DNA of 6,225 nt. Source: Lutibacter sp. UBA4458. GTDB lineage: Bacteria; Bacteroidota; Bacteroidia; Flavobacteriales; Flavobacteriaceae. Below are positions 6,136-6,225 of this stretch, in pieces. Location: contig DGOU01000115.1 of assembly GCA_002390165.1 (NCBI GenBank), forward strand, positions 1-6,225, read 5' to 3'. The translations under genes and the position numbers were made by a program. How positions within the stretch are numbered: position 1 is the first letter of the stretch; each line of letters starts with the position of its first letter. The notes below the pieces were generated by a model. The model made no database searches, was not told where the DNA came from, and worked only from the letters and a program-made list of their open reading frames with translations.

Positions 6136-6225
6136 TTAATATTTAAGTTCACTTTGTTTTTTAAATGGAGATAATTTTAAATTTTCAACCGATTTTTGAT
6201 ATTCTGTCCAATCTGTTTCGTAAAA
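6136..6225 (-). CDS. C-terminal end of an unidentified protein (partial, convergent)
   Basis: Reading the minus strand from the window edge gives an open frame of 29 residues (FYETDWTEYQ...KQSELKY) ending in TAA at 6138-6136. The composition is protein-like (Trp, several Tyr, amphipathic Lys/Glu stretch), and the stop lies just before a hairpin terminator, as expected of a real gene end. Most of the gene lies beyond the window. I do not recognise the family from this tail and assign no function. Confidence 0.65.
   Translation of the reverse strand, partial: FYETDWTEYQKSVENLKLSPFKKQSELKY

Overview
The window looks like chromosome of a Flavobacteriaceae-type member of the Bacteroidota. It is very AT-rich, and its start codons lack Shine-Dalgarno sequences. 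It has TAnnTTTG-type -7 promoter elements, a GC-rich intergenic palindrome built on TCTCGACTGCG (a motif common in flavobacterial genomes), and export signals of the '...NAQ' / '...FSQ' kind. I see no transposase, integrase, CRISPR, tRNA or rRNA gene.

Layout. (1) Positions 1-762 (+) hold the C-terminal part of a response-regulator receiver domain fused to a Crp/Fnr-type effector domain and winged helix; the 5' end lies outside the window. (2) Positions 856-1668 (+) hold a tandem-domain universal stress protein. The 93-base gap before it contains a Crp/Fnr-like TGA-N6-TCA dyad about 42 bases upstream of a predicted transcription start. (3) Positions 1669-1940 are a 272-base gap with a large GC-rich palindrome (1708-1773) and a plausible promoter for the next gene. 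(4) Positions 1941-4721 (+) hold a 926-residue exported beta-propeller protein with about eleven Asp-box (BNR) repeats, of the VPS10/sortilin-like 'glycosyl hydrolase' family. (5) Positions 4877-6100 (+) hold a 407-residue exported protein: a small N-terminal domain with a CESC motif, followed by a probable outer-membrane beta-barrel ending in Phe. (6) A strong hairpin at 6109-6128 separates it from the 3' end of a convergent minus-strand gene (6136-6225), which can be read although only 29 residues lie in the window.

How the genes relate. The first two genes look like a stress or redox regulatory unit: a phospho-relay-linked Crp/Fnr regulator and a universal stress protein, the latter with a regulator-like site in its promoter. 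The next two encode envelope proteins and are separated by 155 bases; no shared function can be demonstrated. Nothing here is clearly a new defence or mobile system. The best leads are the REC-Crp/Fnr fusion with its possible target site, the uncharacterised CxxC-plus-barrel protein, the conserved helical insert in the propeller protein, and the palindromic repeat.
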